Below, piece after piece: positions 34,395 through 46,288 of a DNA stretch of 64,000 bases. The notes beneath the pieces are model-generated. The model did not search any database. It was not told the DNA's origin and saw only the letters and a list, made by a program, of their open reading frames with translations. Numbering within the stretch: position 1 is the first letter of the stretch; each line of letters opens with the position of its first letter. A program made the position numbers and the translations under genes. Origin of the DNA: Emydura subglobosa (taxonomy: Eukaryota > Chordata > Testudines > Chelidae); NCBI GenBank assembly GCA_007922225.1, contig ML679974.1, positions 8,697,988 to 8,761,987 of the forward strand, read 5' to 3'.

Positions 34395-34700
34395 TCTTTT
34401 TATAGCTTAGGCGGGTCTGAACATAAAGCTCTTATCACAGAGGCACAGCTGCAGGAGGAATCCTTTAATCACAGCCTTCCTCCTTGAAGAAGAATATAGA
34501 TTTATGACTGGACTTTGGTTACTAAGCGAGCAAGAAATATTGCCAGCAGCCACTATACTATTTCCCATAGGCTGTAAACAGCTTTAATCTTCTTTAGCTG
34601 TCATTTTGAAGTCGAGAGATATTAGAGTACAACGTAATTACGTGGTTGTGGGCAGAAGTACAGTTTATTTTCTTTAAACTAAAGTGGCAGAGGTAAATTT
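34395..34700. promoter_or_regulatory. Candidate conserved non-coding element
   Basis: A non-repetitive, ORF-free stretch with a perfect 12-bp palindrome ACGTAATTACGT (34632-34643) enclosing TAATTA, a FOX-like TGTAAACA (34572-34579) and CTTTAATC words. Two CpGs survive within the palindrome in AT-rich DNA. Texture suggests a developmental enhancer, but no alignment was made. Confidence 0.3.
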
Positions 34701-36765
34701 TTACACTGTGCTCCTAAACAAACAAACCAACCAACCTCTGTCTTTCTGGTAGCACGGGTGCTAGGGTGCCATCCCTTTTGTTGCCTTTGTCATGCCTCGC
34801 TTGTTCTGCTGTTCTGCTAATGTACTTTTGTAGCAACTTGAGCTTTTTTCCACGGTGAAATGAGCTCAGATCTCTCTCTCTCACCTTCAATTAGCCAACT
34901 TAAAATGAAGAGAATCTCTTTTTAGGTAATATCAAAAGCAAATTTAAATGCTCCATACCCTGTGTTTTTGTTAAGGGTAGAGAACTGCATTCACATACCA
35001 ATCCAGGCGTCCTGCCCCTTAGTAGTGAGTTACAGATAACTCCTATTGGCTTCTCAAGGGGAGAATGAAGTCATAGGAGCACAGAAGCAGGCTGCTTATT
35101 TCTTATATCAACATGAGACTTCCCTTTCCCTGCGCTCATTTCTATTAACTACAGGCCCATAAGTGATCATACTTCTTTCATTATGGGGAAGTTCTTGGCA
35201 TAGCCTGATCAATCACTACCCTTCTTTTCTGAGTCTCTATTCCTAACTGATTCTGGGGGGCCTGCCACCAGAATCATATTAATCCTTCTGTAGCCCTCAC
35301 ACTGAAAGGATGAAATATCAGCATCAGAGGAACATGTATTGAGTGGATTATATTTTGGGCCTGTTGTCATTTGTGACTATTTTAAAACTTAATTATTCAA
35401 ATGTGTGGCTCTAACTTAATGAAACCAGCAGAAAATTACAAACCCATATGCTAGTTTCTGGACTCAACTCGCATCATAGGAATTGGAAAGAGGAAAGAAC
35501 TTCTAGCTCATGCGGACTACCCCGTGCCAATACAGGAGCATACCTTACAGTAGGCTTCTGTTTTGTACCACCTAGTTTCAAATGTCACAAACCCTTTTCC
35601 TCCACTGCCTCCACACATTTTTATCTCACGTCTTGTTAGTTGTATTTCCTGCTACATTGGCCTCCCAGTTTGCCCTGCTCACTGTGCAAGTTACATCCAT
35701 TTTACGTACCCACTGAATGCAAAACCAATACAAGTTTCCACTTACAGCTGTTTTCTAACCAGTTTATACTCTGCTGTGCAATTTACATCACCTTTTATAC
35801 CACAGCTATATGTAGAGCAGAATCTTTCATGAGAGGTGTACTTATTCCAGAGCTGAAATTGACAGCCTGGGTTTCAATTTCCCCATATTCTAATATCCCC
35901 ATTTCCTAATATCCACTTTTTCACAGGGGTTGCAATGTTTCATGATTTAACTGGCCCCATGCGCCCCTATGCTACAGAGCAGAGGTTATGGAAATGTAGC
36001 CAGTTAGGAACAAGAATCTTTTTATGGAAAAAGCTTCAACTTCACTGCATTCTCTTCCACGGCCCCAGGGCCTGCCAAGGGCACATTGATTTGTGGAATT
36101 TCTGAGGTAGGGCAGAGGCAAGTGCAGGAAGGCTCTCACTATTCCTTCCACTCTTCCGTTCCTCAAAGCAACATGACTTCCATAAAAGCAGTGATGCCAT
36201 ACAGCCCCGCAGCTCCCTCTCATGCTAATGAATGGCAGCAGGCAGCCTTCGGGTATGGGTGAACTGCCAGCTCCAGACCTAGCTACTGTACAAGTTACTT
36301 CTCTTCAGCCCAAATGGTAATTTCCACTCCATGGCTGCAAACCATCCATGCTTGACTAGCTGTCTAAGGTCTGGAAAAATGTGACACAGCCAGATAAGGG
36401 AGGTGGGTTGCAGGTCATCATGGTTCTTATGAAGGCCACGCTGCCATGGGAGGGAACGAGGAGGTCAAATGAGCTATATAGGTGCACTGAGCAGTCACAC
36501 AGATACCCCAGCTCCCCTGCAGGTGCCTCCAAATCTGAGTGGAACTTGGGACTTCAGATGTCAGGGACTGAACCCAATCCCCCTCCACCTTATCAGTTAC
36601 ACAAATGTGAGCCCATCATACCACATCTTATAGGATGATTCAAAGGAAACTCAAGTAAAACTTGCAGAACTTCCTAAGCCCCTTTACTGAAAAATCCACT
36701 TAGGGATACTATGCAAAGCACTCTGTGTTTGTAAAACATTTTGAAATACTCAGAAGAAAGGCATG
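34701..36765. other. Unassigned DNA
   Basis: ORFs at 35448-35639, 35563-35832, 35640-35909, 35972-36223 and 36381-36638 are short, overlapping or on opposite strands, and without domains. Confidence 0.4.
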
Positions 36766-36935
36766 ATGGCCCCGACTTAGCAAAGCTCTTAAGCAAATGC
36801 TTAAATCCAACCTTATTTAGCAAAGCTCTTAGACCCAGATCCTCAAAAGTATTTAGGCACCTAACTCCTATTAGGATACTAATTTCCTTAGGCACATAAG
36901 CATGTGCTTAAGTCCCATTGATGTCAATAGGCCTA
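36766..36935. repeat. Compound palindromic repeat
   Basis: TTAGCAAAGCTCTTAAGCAAATGCTTAAATCC is followed by CCCAGATCCTCAAAAGTATTTAGGCACCTAACTCC and GTGCTTAAGTCCCATTGATGTCAATAGGCCT. These are two foldback-type sauropsid repeat words joined in one block. Confidence 0.6.
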
Positions 36936-37007
36936 TACAACTGCAGTCAGTTTACATTATTTTTTCTGACCTTATTTCTCCTTAATTTATTGAAATGAAG
37001 AACACAT

Positions 37008-37158
37008 GAACAGAAGGGATCTCCTGGGTCATCGAAGTCCAGTCTCCTGCTATAGCAGGCAATACGGTCATGTAATCCTGTTAATAAATTTATCAAGCTC
37101 CCTCTTAAAATCAGTTATGTTTCTTGCCCCCACTACTTCCTTTGGAACTCTGATAAAG
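37008..37158 (-). mobile_element. CR1 LINE fragment (part nearer the 3' end)
   Basis: GAACAGAAGGGATCTCCTGG and CCTGCTATAGCAGGCAATAC, then AATAAATTTATCAAGCTCCCTC and CTTGCCCCCACTACTTCC, are antisense CR1. The match stops at the MITE and resumes at 37456, so this is one copy interrupted by an insertion. Confidence 0.85.
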
Positions 37159-37455
37159 ACACCCTGTCTACGCTTACCTCTGGGATTTGACAGCAGTCAA
37201 CGGGAGTTACGCAAGCTATACAAAAAACTTGCGTAACTCCCGTCGACTTCTCTGCTTCTCATCTGCGTGCCATCTTCACTGCACTGCGCTGACGGGAACC
37301 GTGTTTCCCTCAACGCAGCTCTACACCACTTGTGAAGGTGGTCTTAGTACATTGATTTCTGATCAACTGAGCGAGTCTTCACTGACTGCTCAGTCAATCC
37401 AGAGAAATCGATCTGACGGCGGCGATTTTGCCACCGTCAGTGTAGCCGTAGCCTT
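37159..37455. mobile_element. hAT-like MITE inserted in CR1
   Basis: CACCCTGTCTACGCTTACC at the left and GTCAGTGTAGCCGTAGCCT at the right are decayed terminal inverted repeats. The interior is the same family as 43977-44255 (CAGCAGTCAACGGGAGTTACGC, GATCTGACGGCGGCGATTTTGCC). Flanks GATAAAG and TTAGAAAG may be diverged target duplications. A perfect hairpin lies at 37201-37242. Confidence 0.82.
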
Positions 37456-37700
37456 AGAAAGTTTCTTCTAATTTTCAGCCTAAATTTACTCATGACAAAG
37501 TTTATACCCACTACTTCTTCTGCCAACAGTGTCCGTTAGCTTTTCTCTCCCCAGTGTTTGCCCCTGCTATATTTATTTACCCCTCGCCTGACACTGTTTA
37601 TTGTTGGTAACAATGATATTTATCTTTTTGTCTCAGATTTCGGTGAAGAAACCCAAACTTCCCTTATTATATGATATAATTTTGCTCTCCTTCCATTGTA
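37456..37700 (-). mobile_element. CR1 LINE fragment (part nearer the 5' end)
   Basis: GAAAGTTTCTTCTAATTTTCAGCC, then TTTATACCCACTACTTCTTCTG and GGTGAAGAAACCCAAACTTCC, continue the antisense CR1 of 37008-37158 in the right order after the MITE. The right edge is approximate. Confidence 0.75.
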
Positions 37701-40008
37701 GCCAAGGAAACAAATGTCTAAGGTAAATTACATCCTTTTTGCATTTAGTCTCCTGCACGGTGTATTGCATTTTAAATTTAAGAAATTGTCAGATCTCTTT
37801 GCCAGCTGTATGCTGTTACCTTTTCAAACTGCCACTGTTACCTGGGATGGTGCAACTTGTCTGGATTTATGATTCATTTTAATAATCTCCTCCTGATTGG
37901 TTGAGCCTGCCCATTTCCAAGATTCTGTGTATCAAAGGTTATTAGCTGATTACAGGCCTAATCCAATGATGTGCTGAGCATCTTTATTCCTACTGGCTGT
38001 TGAGGGTGCTGAGATTGGATATCATAAAACTGGGTCACAGATGACCTAAGGACAATATTAAATTGGTTCATTCATTTATACAAAATTGTCTTAAGGTTGA
38101 AAAGCCAATCTACTGGATATATTTGATTAAAAATAGAGAGGTACACAAAGCTGTAGTACAGCATTGTAGACAGTGAATACCAAATTTTCTCTCTCTCCCT
38201 CTTCCTCCCCCCTAAGGATTCTACTTGAAATGAAAATAAATTGTCCTACTGTGATCTTTGCAGTATTGTTTTGCATCTGTATTCCAACAGGCTGCAGATC
38301 TCCATGCAATCCAAACAACTATCCATGCAGATTACTTCTGCCTGGAGGAAGAGTTGTCCAAACTGAGCATGATGCCATTGTGCTGTGGTTAAATCAGTAG
38401 AGTCTGTATGGACCTGGACCTCTGGCCCCATAGCTTTGGAATGTGCCTTTGTGGTTGAATAGAGAGAGAGTCAACACTATGGTTTGCAAGAAGCCAGTAT
38501 CAAGCACAACAAGGTTGTCCCACTGCCCTCGACGATACTATTGATTAATGGGCCAAAATCATTTCTGGAGTAACTCCACTGAAAAGACACCAGAGATTAA
38601 AATAGTACATTAGTATAGTAAAAAAGTTTAAGGCAGCTATATAAATATAACTCTAACCAAAAATTGGTAAAAAATGACTTGGAGAGCATAGAAGATCAAG
38701 GTAGATCCCATCAACATGAGAACACAAAGTCAAAGGTTTAAGCAGGACTTTCATTGAAACTAAATGTTTTCCATGAATAATTTTTTTTGAAAGGTGAATT
38801 GTTGGGCTTATGAAAAGCAAATGAAGACTAAGCCTTCTATTTATTCTTACGACAGGGTCAGGACAATAGTGATAACACTAACATCACTAATATCCACCAA
38901 CTCCAAGGGTGCCTGTATGAAGCAATTAAGGTGAATGGTTACTCATTATTCCATGTTGAGTGCACAGTGGCAACATGAAAAAGGTCACATGATCTGATAG
39001 CATGCATGATGATGGCTCTACAATTAGTTTACTTCAGAAGACTGGGAAGTTGGCCAGTAGTGGCACAAACTGTTGCAGTTTTAGATATGCAAGGAAAGGA
39101 TAACCATTTACGGTGTCTGGGTTGGATGAATGCAGTGGGTGGGGTCATACTGGCAGCAAGTCAAGGATTCTCTCTTTTGACACAGCACTATTAGTAGTAA
39201 AGCTGTTTGGAGAGGGATTCTTTTTAATGACAAACAGATATATGCTGCATGACACCTGAGCTGTCTCTTAAATGCTATTTTATTGTTGCAGTACCAATAG
39301 AGACAGTTAGTATGCTTAATGTTCTGTCTCTTTTTTCAAAAATCAAGTAGGAAAGGTGAAGCCAGCTGCCTATACCAATTAAATGAATTGTAAACAACAC
39401 TGAATGAGAAGAAGTGCGGTTATGTATAATTCAGCCACTATACATTTAAAATAATAGAATTAATTCTTTTTACTCAGTTCATTTATAACATGAGAGAAAT
39501 CCAAGGTAGTCACCAGGGACTTTAGTTGGTACATTTGGTAATTGTTACATACATCTTCATATTTAGCAAAGCAATGTACATGAGCGGGTTATTGCCTATG
39601 GCTTCAGTAGAGTGACATGGATTTATATTAGCTAAGAATCTTGTCTTGGGCTGATTAGGAAACACTTAGATTCTTTGGGCCCAGGCCTGATTCAAGCAAA
39701 ACTCCCTTGGTTTCTTTTCTAGACAAATAAACCTGCACCTTTTTTTGTGGCCATCATTGCTACCGTACCTCCAAGATAATTTTGACATTTAAAAGTGGAA
39801 TTTGGACTCTCACGCTTTGCTGAAGTTGGTTTTTATGCTGCAAAATGAACCATCAAGGAGAATAGCTGGCAAAGTTTATATCCATTTTTTCCCCATTCTT
39901 TAGCCATAGAGTTGTATATTGAAGTGAAAATGAGATTTTCCACAAACCAAGTATAGAACCTTTGAAAGACAGACGCAACAGAGACATTAGAATTAACTAA
40001 GCCAGGAA
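37701..40008. other. Unassigned DNA
   Basis: No recognised gene. Contains the small ORF at 38173-38400 treated separately, and a foldback word near 38548-38580. The rest is AT-rich and plain. Confidence 0.4.
38173..38400 (+). other. Small ORF with a signal-peptide-like segment (doubtful)
   Basis: From the internal ATG at 38230 (G at -3) the ORF encodes 56 residues. Residues 5-20 (CPTVIFAVLFCICIPT) are hydrophobic and followed by small residues, like a secretion signal, and then four-residue- and seven-residue-spaced cysteines (C22, C26, C34). A pyrimidine tract ending CCTAAG (38190-38216) lies just upstream and looks like a splice acceptor. The frame is also open from an ATG at 38173. There is no family match and no codon evidence, so chance is the simpler explanation. 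Confidence 0.1.
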
Positions 40009-40320
40009 GACCGGATAGCTCAAGGAATTTGTAATGAGACCGTACCTTTCATCTCTAGGTTGACAGTTTAAATCCAGCCAATAATTCAGTGGTGACTGAA
40101 ACTTGCTAATCTCAGTGTAGTGTCCACATCACAAATGGTGTCCTTGCTAGTAGCCTTCGCTGAGGGGACAATGAATAAATGGGCCTGGGATTGAACCCTT
40201 GCCCCATGACCCTTGCTCCCATCCCCACAACGTACATATACACATCTAGAGGCGGTCCCTCTAAAACAGAGTTGAGGCCCATTGGTGTGTGATGTGGCAA
40301 AGCCTCAATGATGCATGTTA
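40009..40320 (+). repeat. tRNA-derived SINE
   Basis: The head reads GACCGGATAGCTCAAGGAATTT with an A-box-like TAGCTCAAGGA (40016-40026) and a B-box-like AGTTTAAATCC (40065-40075) about 40 bases on, the spacing of an internal RNA polymerase III promoter. A body with TCAGTGTAGTGTCCACATCAC follows. It matches a turtle tRNA-headed SINE type. It is not a tRNA gene: the arms do not pair and the B box is diverged. Confidence 0.65.
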
Positions 40321-42090
40321 CTCAGTGAATGAATACGTCTCCAGAACTGTCACTCCAGCATCTCCCATGAAAACTCAATTCACACAAAAATGGAAATAAA
40401 TACATGAAATAAGGTATTTGAAAATACCATTTGGAGAAATAATTAATAAAATAAATATTTAGAGAGATGCAGGAGATAGATTAAAATGGTGTTTCAGTGA
40501 ATGGTACAGTAACTGAGGGCAAATAGGGACTAAAGATTTAGTTAATAAAAATGGGCTCCCTGTTTTAGGTTTTATTGTGTAGGTAGGCTATTATTTAGGA
40601 AGCAGGCATCACCCCTACATCATCAGTACAAAACATCACAACAATTGAAGAACATCCTCAGCCATTACAGAGGTCACATGTCACAACAAGTCTGGGATAT
40701 CTGCAGAATTATTATTAATTTTCTTTTTTCAACTAGACAAGGTAGATGTTTTGGGAGATTTGTAAATTTCTGTAATCTGATTTATTCTAGCATTATTTGA
40801 TTTACAGTTGGTTGAACTACTAGAAACTGCTGAAACCTGTTTGAGGTGATATAGGCAGTATTGAAAGAGAGAAAACCAGAAGACATAGCAGTGCTCAGTG
40901 AGGAATCATGTGGATACAGATTGCCTAAGGATATCTAGAGAGCCTTCAGCAGGTGGCAACATTGAATACCAGTCTTCCAGACTTAACTAGTAATAATCAT
41001 GGAGCTGTAGCAGTTTCTGGATCTCATTGTCAGAAAAGGCCAAGAGCTTAGTGGAATTCAAGATAAAATTTAATAAGAAGAATATCCAAAGATACAACAG
41101 GAAATGTTTAAAACAAAACAAAGTTTGGGAAGAGATATACTTGCCAGTGTAAGGTAACTTCTAATAAATGGATTATCGGGGGCCTTCCTTGTGGCTCAAT
41201 TATTCCTTAACTGCCTTCTGCAGGTTTTCTTGCACAATCCTCTGAAGCATCTGATACTTACTACTGCCCAAGACAGGGCAGTGGACTAATCCATTATGGC
41301 AATTCCAATGTTCCTTGGAGAGACCAAGTCCTGAAGAACCACTATCATAAGGTGAAATTCATTCCTGTGCACAAAGGTGACACAAAGGCTTTGCATCCAT
41401 TTAAGCACTATAGCTCTTGTTCTGGCTGTCCGCACAAAAGAGAATTTCACTCATTGTGGTCAGTGAATAGGAACTTAGGAGTTGGCCTTGTCATTAAAGT
41501 GGATAGGATAATGGATAATCAGTGGATAGGAAAATGGCCATTTTGTTTCCAGCATGAAGACACTCTAGAAAGCCTTTAGTTATGTATTTTCTAATAGAAG
41601 AGATTTAAAAAATTAATTCTACTTTAAAAATCTGCATCATTGCAATAAATTACCACATAAGTTAAACACCAACTCATCTTAGGGGTATATCTAAGAAGCT
41701 GTGTGTCTACATCCCTAAACATTATCTATCAACTTGTATATTGTACTCATTCTTAATGCTGGTATTGCATCACCTCCCACCATTTTCCCTACTCTTTCAA
41801 CCAGAGCATTGCAAATCAAGTGTTTTCATGTCTGCAGCAATCAGAATGTTTCATTTGAAGCATCAGGAAAAATATTTATGACTAGAACTCTGCTTGATAA
41901 TACAAAAATTAAACAATTTAAATTACTACTATCCAAATTTGAATGCCAGTTAATGGTTTCTAAATTAACAACAAAATGATAAAGGATGTCTTCCCAGAAG
42001 TGTAATTCAGGTTTTAAAAATTGCTTCATGTAGGGGTCTAGCTAATGTGTTAAAGACTTTATGTAAAGAGAAAAATAGATTTTACTGGTT
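40321..42090. other. Unassigned AT-rich DNA
   Basis: ORFs at 41352-41579, 41734-41979 and 41841-42029 (opposite strands) are unrecognised. No named repeat seen. Confidence 0.4.
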
Positions 42091-43421
42091 ACATAAGAAT
42101 GGCCATACCGGGTGAGACCAATGGTCCACTTAGCCCAGTATCCTATCTTCTGACAGTGGCCAATGCCAGATGCTTCAGAGGGAATGAATAGAACAGGTAA
42201 TCAACAAGTGATCCATCCTGTCAGCCATTTGCAACGTCTGGCAAACAAAAGCTAGGGATGCTTCAGATCATCGTTTTGCATCCCTGCCCATCTTGGCTAA
42301 TAGCCACTGATGGACCTATCCTTCATGAACTTATCTCATTATTTTTTTTAACCCAATTATAGTCTTGGCCTTCACAACATCCTCTGGCAAGGAATTCCAC
42401 AGGTTGACTATGCATTGTGTGAAGAAATACTTCTTTTGTTTGTTTTAAATATGCTGCTTATTAATTTCATTGAGCGATTCCTAGTTTTTGTATTAGGACA
42501 AGGGATAAATAACACTTCCTTATTTTCTTTCTCCACACCAGTCATGATTTTATAGACCTCTATCATATCCTCCCTGTCATCTCTCTTCCAAGCTGAAAAG
42601 ACCAAGTCTTATTAATCTCTCCTCATATGGAAGCTATTCCATACCCCAATCATTTTTGTTGCCCTTCTTTGCACCTTTTCCAATTCCAATACATCTTTTT
42701 TGAGATTGGACGATCAGATGTGCACACGGTATTCAAGATGTGGGCATACCACATATATTGCCTTATATAGAGGCAATATGATATTTTCTGTCTTACTATA
42801 TATACACCTTTCCCACTGATTCCCAACATTCTGTTAGTTTTTTTTTTTTTGACTGCCGCTGCACATTGAGTGGATGTTTTCAGGAGAACTATACACAATG
42901 ATTCCAAGATCTCTTTCTTGAGTGGTAACAGCTAGACCTCCTCATTTTAGATGTGTAGTTGGGATTATGTTTTCCAATGTGCATTATTTTGCATTTATCA
43001 ACATTGAATTTCATCTGCCATTTTGTTTCCCAGTTATCCAGTTTTGTGAGATCCCTTTGTAACTCCTCACAATCTGCTTTGGACTTAATTATATTGATTA
43101 GTTTTATATCATCAGCAAATTTTGCCACCTCACTGTTTACCCCTTTTACCAAATCATTTATGAGTATGTTGGACAGTACCAGTCCCAGTACAGATCCCTG
43201 GGGGACACCATCATTTACCTCTCTCCATTCTGAGAACTGGCAGTTTATTCCTACTCTTTGTTTCCTATCTTTTAACTAGTTACTGATCAATGAGAGGACT
43301 TTCCCTCTTATCCCAGGACAGCTTACTTTGCTTAAGGGACCTTGTCAAAGGATTTCTGAAAATCTCAGTACACTATATCTGCAGGATCACCCTTGTCCAC
43401 ATGCTTTTTGACCCCCTCAGA
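42091..43421 (-). mobile_element. CR1 LINE, antisense, 5'-truncated
   Basis: The element runs right to left. The 3' end at 42091 (ACATAAGAATGGCCATACCGG, ACTTAGCCCAGTATCC) is the standard turtle CR1 tail. Minus-strand coding at 43152-42889 gives the reverse transcriptase C-terminal part, with KFADDIKL at about 43096-43122 (F-A-D-D, catalytic motif retained), ELQRDLTKLDNWETKWQMKFN and KCKIMHIG. The frame then breaks. Upstream (43421-43153) is further RT coding sequence. All ORFs inside belong to this element. Confidence 0.95.
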
Positions 43422-43457
43422 GTTGGTTGGGGATTTTTATTTATTTTCCACACTGGT

Positions 43458-43610
43458 GGCTTGTCTACTCTGGGTTTTCTTTGCACAGGTGTAGCTATAC
43501 CAATGAAGCTTCATCCATGCAAATAATAATGTAAATAATGTACTGGTCTCAATAGTGACTTGCACCAATTGCAGCTACATTCATGTGGTTACAGTGCCAC
43601 ACACAACAAA
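43458..43610. mobile_element. Possible hAT-like MITE fragment
   Basis: TGGCTTGTCTACTCTGGG, then GCACAGGTGTAGCTATACC, resemble MITE ends. The right half is too diverged to be sure. Confidence 0.4.
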
Positions 43611-43976
43611 TCAAAACAGTGTAAGCAAGCGTGGAGTTTTATACAGATTTTTAATGTAATCGCATTTTAAAATAATGACCCTAAAGATTAAAGAAATGTA
43701 AGAGTATGACAACCCACAAAAGCAAGATAAGGAATAGTTAAGGTGAACTCTGGGTTCACCCACACAAACAAGAAAAGATGGCAGTCAATTAGTCAGATAG
43801 CCACCAGTTAGCACTCAGCCAAAATGCATCAATAGCACTCCCTGTCAAATGCTTCCAAAAGCAAGCATTCAGCTGAGTTAAATGTACTAGAAGGGAAGCA
43901 CTGTTTGAGAGCTCTGGCTGGCAGTGAAGGGTTGGTTGAGTCTAAGCTGAGCACTAGCTTCACTTTTTCATAACTA
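43611..43976. other. Unassigned DNA
   Basis: No gene or recognised repeat. Confidence 0.4.
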
Positions 43977-44255
43977 GGCCCTGGTCTACACTTACCTGGA
44001 GATTCGGCGGCAGTCGATGGGAGTTACGCAAACTACGCAGAGTAGCTTGTGTAACTCACATCAACTGCTCTGCTTCCCTTCTGTGCGCTGTCTACACTGC
44101 GCTGTGCCGACGGGAACAGCTACGCTACTTGAGGGGGTGGTTTACCAGAGTCGACTTCCTGATCGATTGAGCGGTCAGTGTAGACCCGCTCAATCGATCC
44201 AGAAAGATCGATCTGGTGGCAGTGAATTTGCCACCGTCAGTATAGACATGGCCTA
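43977..44255. mobile_element. hAT-like MITE with 8-bp target duplication
   Basis: Ends GGCCCTGGTCTACACT and, on the other strand, TAGGCCATGTCTATACT form the terminal inverted repeat. Flanks CATAACTA (43969-43976) and GATAACTA (44256-44263) are an 8-bp target duplication with one change; 8 bp is typical of hAT transposases. The interior shares order and words with 37159-37455. No transposase is encoded. Confidence 0.88.
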
Positions 44256-45014
44256 GATAACTAGTCAGTTAGAGAGTAAACTTCTCTTTTCTTCGCCCAC
44301 CAAAGAGACCTCCAAACCCTAAGGGTCCAGAGAGAAAAGGTGGTATAATTCTGGTGCCCTTCCTCTACTCCTTGGTGGATTCTTAGGAAAGGGGGGCTTA
44401 GGAGCTATAACTCCTGAACAGATCTCAATCCTCCATCATGTAGGAGGGGGGAGGGGAACACACGTTCTCCAGCTCTGCCCTCCTGCTGCGCCACAGAGCT
44501 AGATTTACCATTTTTGATGGGTCTCTGAAATTAATGTTTTTTGTCAAACCCCTGTGCTCACATTGCAGGCATTAGTGGACTATCTGGACCCTCATCTCTG
44601 CTTTAACAGGACCTTGCAATAAGGAACATCCTTCAGTGTCCACCAATACCAACTTCCACAGTGCTACAGATTCCCTGGATTTATAATGGGAAGTAATTTC
44701 TATATCAGATGACAGAAGTGTACATTTTTAAATGCCACCCAATGTACTCAGTCCTGGATCATCAGTGTAAAGACAGTTCAAAGCTGTGTGTGATGGTCAT
44801 TTTCTGTTGCCACTGAGGGCAAGATACTTTATTCAGGACCAGAAGCTAAACTTGAAACCACTCTTGACCCAGGGCAGGTGAAGGGAAAGGTGAATGCTAT
44901 ATCCAAAAGTGTAGACTACTCAGCCCCGAGGCTACTTTTCTTAAATTGAAAGCTTAGGATGAACCTATAAAACCTATGTATACATATGGGACCATCACAC
45001 TTATTCTGTGTACT
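44256..45014. other. Unassigned DNA
   Basis: No gene or recognised repeat. A G-rich run lies at 44446-44457. Confidence 0.4.
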
Positions 45015-45165
45015 TATTTATCCCACTACCATAGAATTCAAGGGCCACAAAGAGTTCTTTGCCCAAGGTCACACAGTAAGTCTGTGATAGAGTCAGGAAC
45101 TGAATCCAGATCTCCCAGGCCAGTGCCTGACCCATGTCATCCTTCCTCCCATATTTTAATTTCTA
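45015..45165 (-). repeat. MIR-type SINE, antisense
   Basis: TTGCCCAAGGTCACACAGTAAG, then GATAGAGTCAGGAACTGAATCCAG and CCAGTGCCTGACCCATGTCATCC, are the antisense CORE and tRNA-like head. Confidence 0.88.
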
Positions 45166-46285
45166 GCAACCAACTCTATTTAGCTTGCACAAGTGACTCC
45201 AGCATATATTAAAAAATTAAAAACCATCTTACTTTGTATGTAAAACTTAACCAAAGGAAGAAGTGTTTTTACTACAATTCATTTACTTTTTATTACTGTT
45301 ATTTATATAGATCCCAGAAATAAACTAACAATAACAGAGTCACCTAGTTTATCAACTTCTAAGCCATCATTCTCCAAAAGCAGTCTTTGTTTCCCCTTTA
45401 CTTTTCCTCTACTCTTTATTCTTAAACTCCTTAAGACACAAAATCTACTCCAAAGCTGCCTCTGTTACATTTACTGTCCTGCCAAGTGTACGGCTTCTAT
45501 ATCTACACTCTGCTTTTGACACTAAACTCAATGATCAGTTGATCAGCCTAGCCCATCTGTCTGACTGTTGACACTGAGCGCCTTCAAGCTTCTGTTTTCC
45601 CATTCTGTTTCTGTATCATTCAGCAACTTGTGTTTTCCTCTGAGGTCACCCTTAAAGGTCCATGTGTCATGTTTTTCATTTCTGCCTTGTCAGGAAAACC
45701 TTGCCAGTGCATCTATCAAAGTAATCATCAAGCCTTGATGTAAGAGTATGGTTCCTCTCACATTTTTCATTACCAGATAATTTATTAATATCCTTCTGAG
45801 CAACACTAGATTTATCTTGATAAAACTGCTATCGGTGGTGACACAGCATACAGCACTGAAAATGTTCAGCTAGTTTGGCAAATGCTCAGTGAAGAGGTGG
45901 CCTTTCACCTCTCCCACCCCTTCATACCCTGTGAAGACAGAAGAGGATTTTGCCTCCTGGGAGTCCCAAGACCCTCGATATTTTATCTTTTTGATAACGC
46001 TGAACCAGGGCGGCCTAATCAGAATGGTTTCTGTGGTGTATCTGGCTCTCCCCATCACTATCCCTGTGTGTTGCTCGGAGGGAATGCATGCCAGGTTTAA
46101 TGGAATAAAGGTAGGGGAAAAATGTAAAAAGTTACCAAAGAGTCTTTCAGAGTTATTTGTTTCTTTTCTAATTACGAGTCCACAGCCAACACCTTAACCT
46201 TTCAGTTCAAGCAGGCACCTTAGATACCACTGTGGATGTTTTATACATAAAGGGATATTGTATTTTGTTCTTGTTCGTGAACCCC
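45166..46285. other. Unassigned DNA
   Basis: 45882-46197 is open in two overlapping plus frames and one minus frame, without a domain. No gene supported. Confidence 0.4.
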
Positions 46286-46288
46286 TAG

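Noticed and set aside
37701..38160. Further CR1 sequence beyond 37700
   Set aside because: Similarity fades and I could not follow the consensus with confidence.
40009..40080. tRNA gene
   Set aside because: A- and B-box-like words are present but the stems do not pair, and a long SINE body follows.
42838..42852. Poly(T) run as an independent retroelement tail
   Set aside because: It is inside the antisense CR1, so it is internal expansion and not a tail.
42889..43152. Minus-strand ORF as a host gene
   Set aside because: It encodes the CR1 reverse transcriptase C-terminal part (KFADDIKL) and lies within a full antisense CR1 3' region.
45889..46197. 102-codon ORF followed by GTAGGG as a coding exon with donor
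   Set aside because: Overlapped by other open frames on both strands, no domain, no acceptor in phase that I trust.
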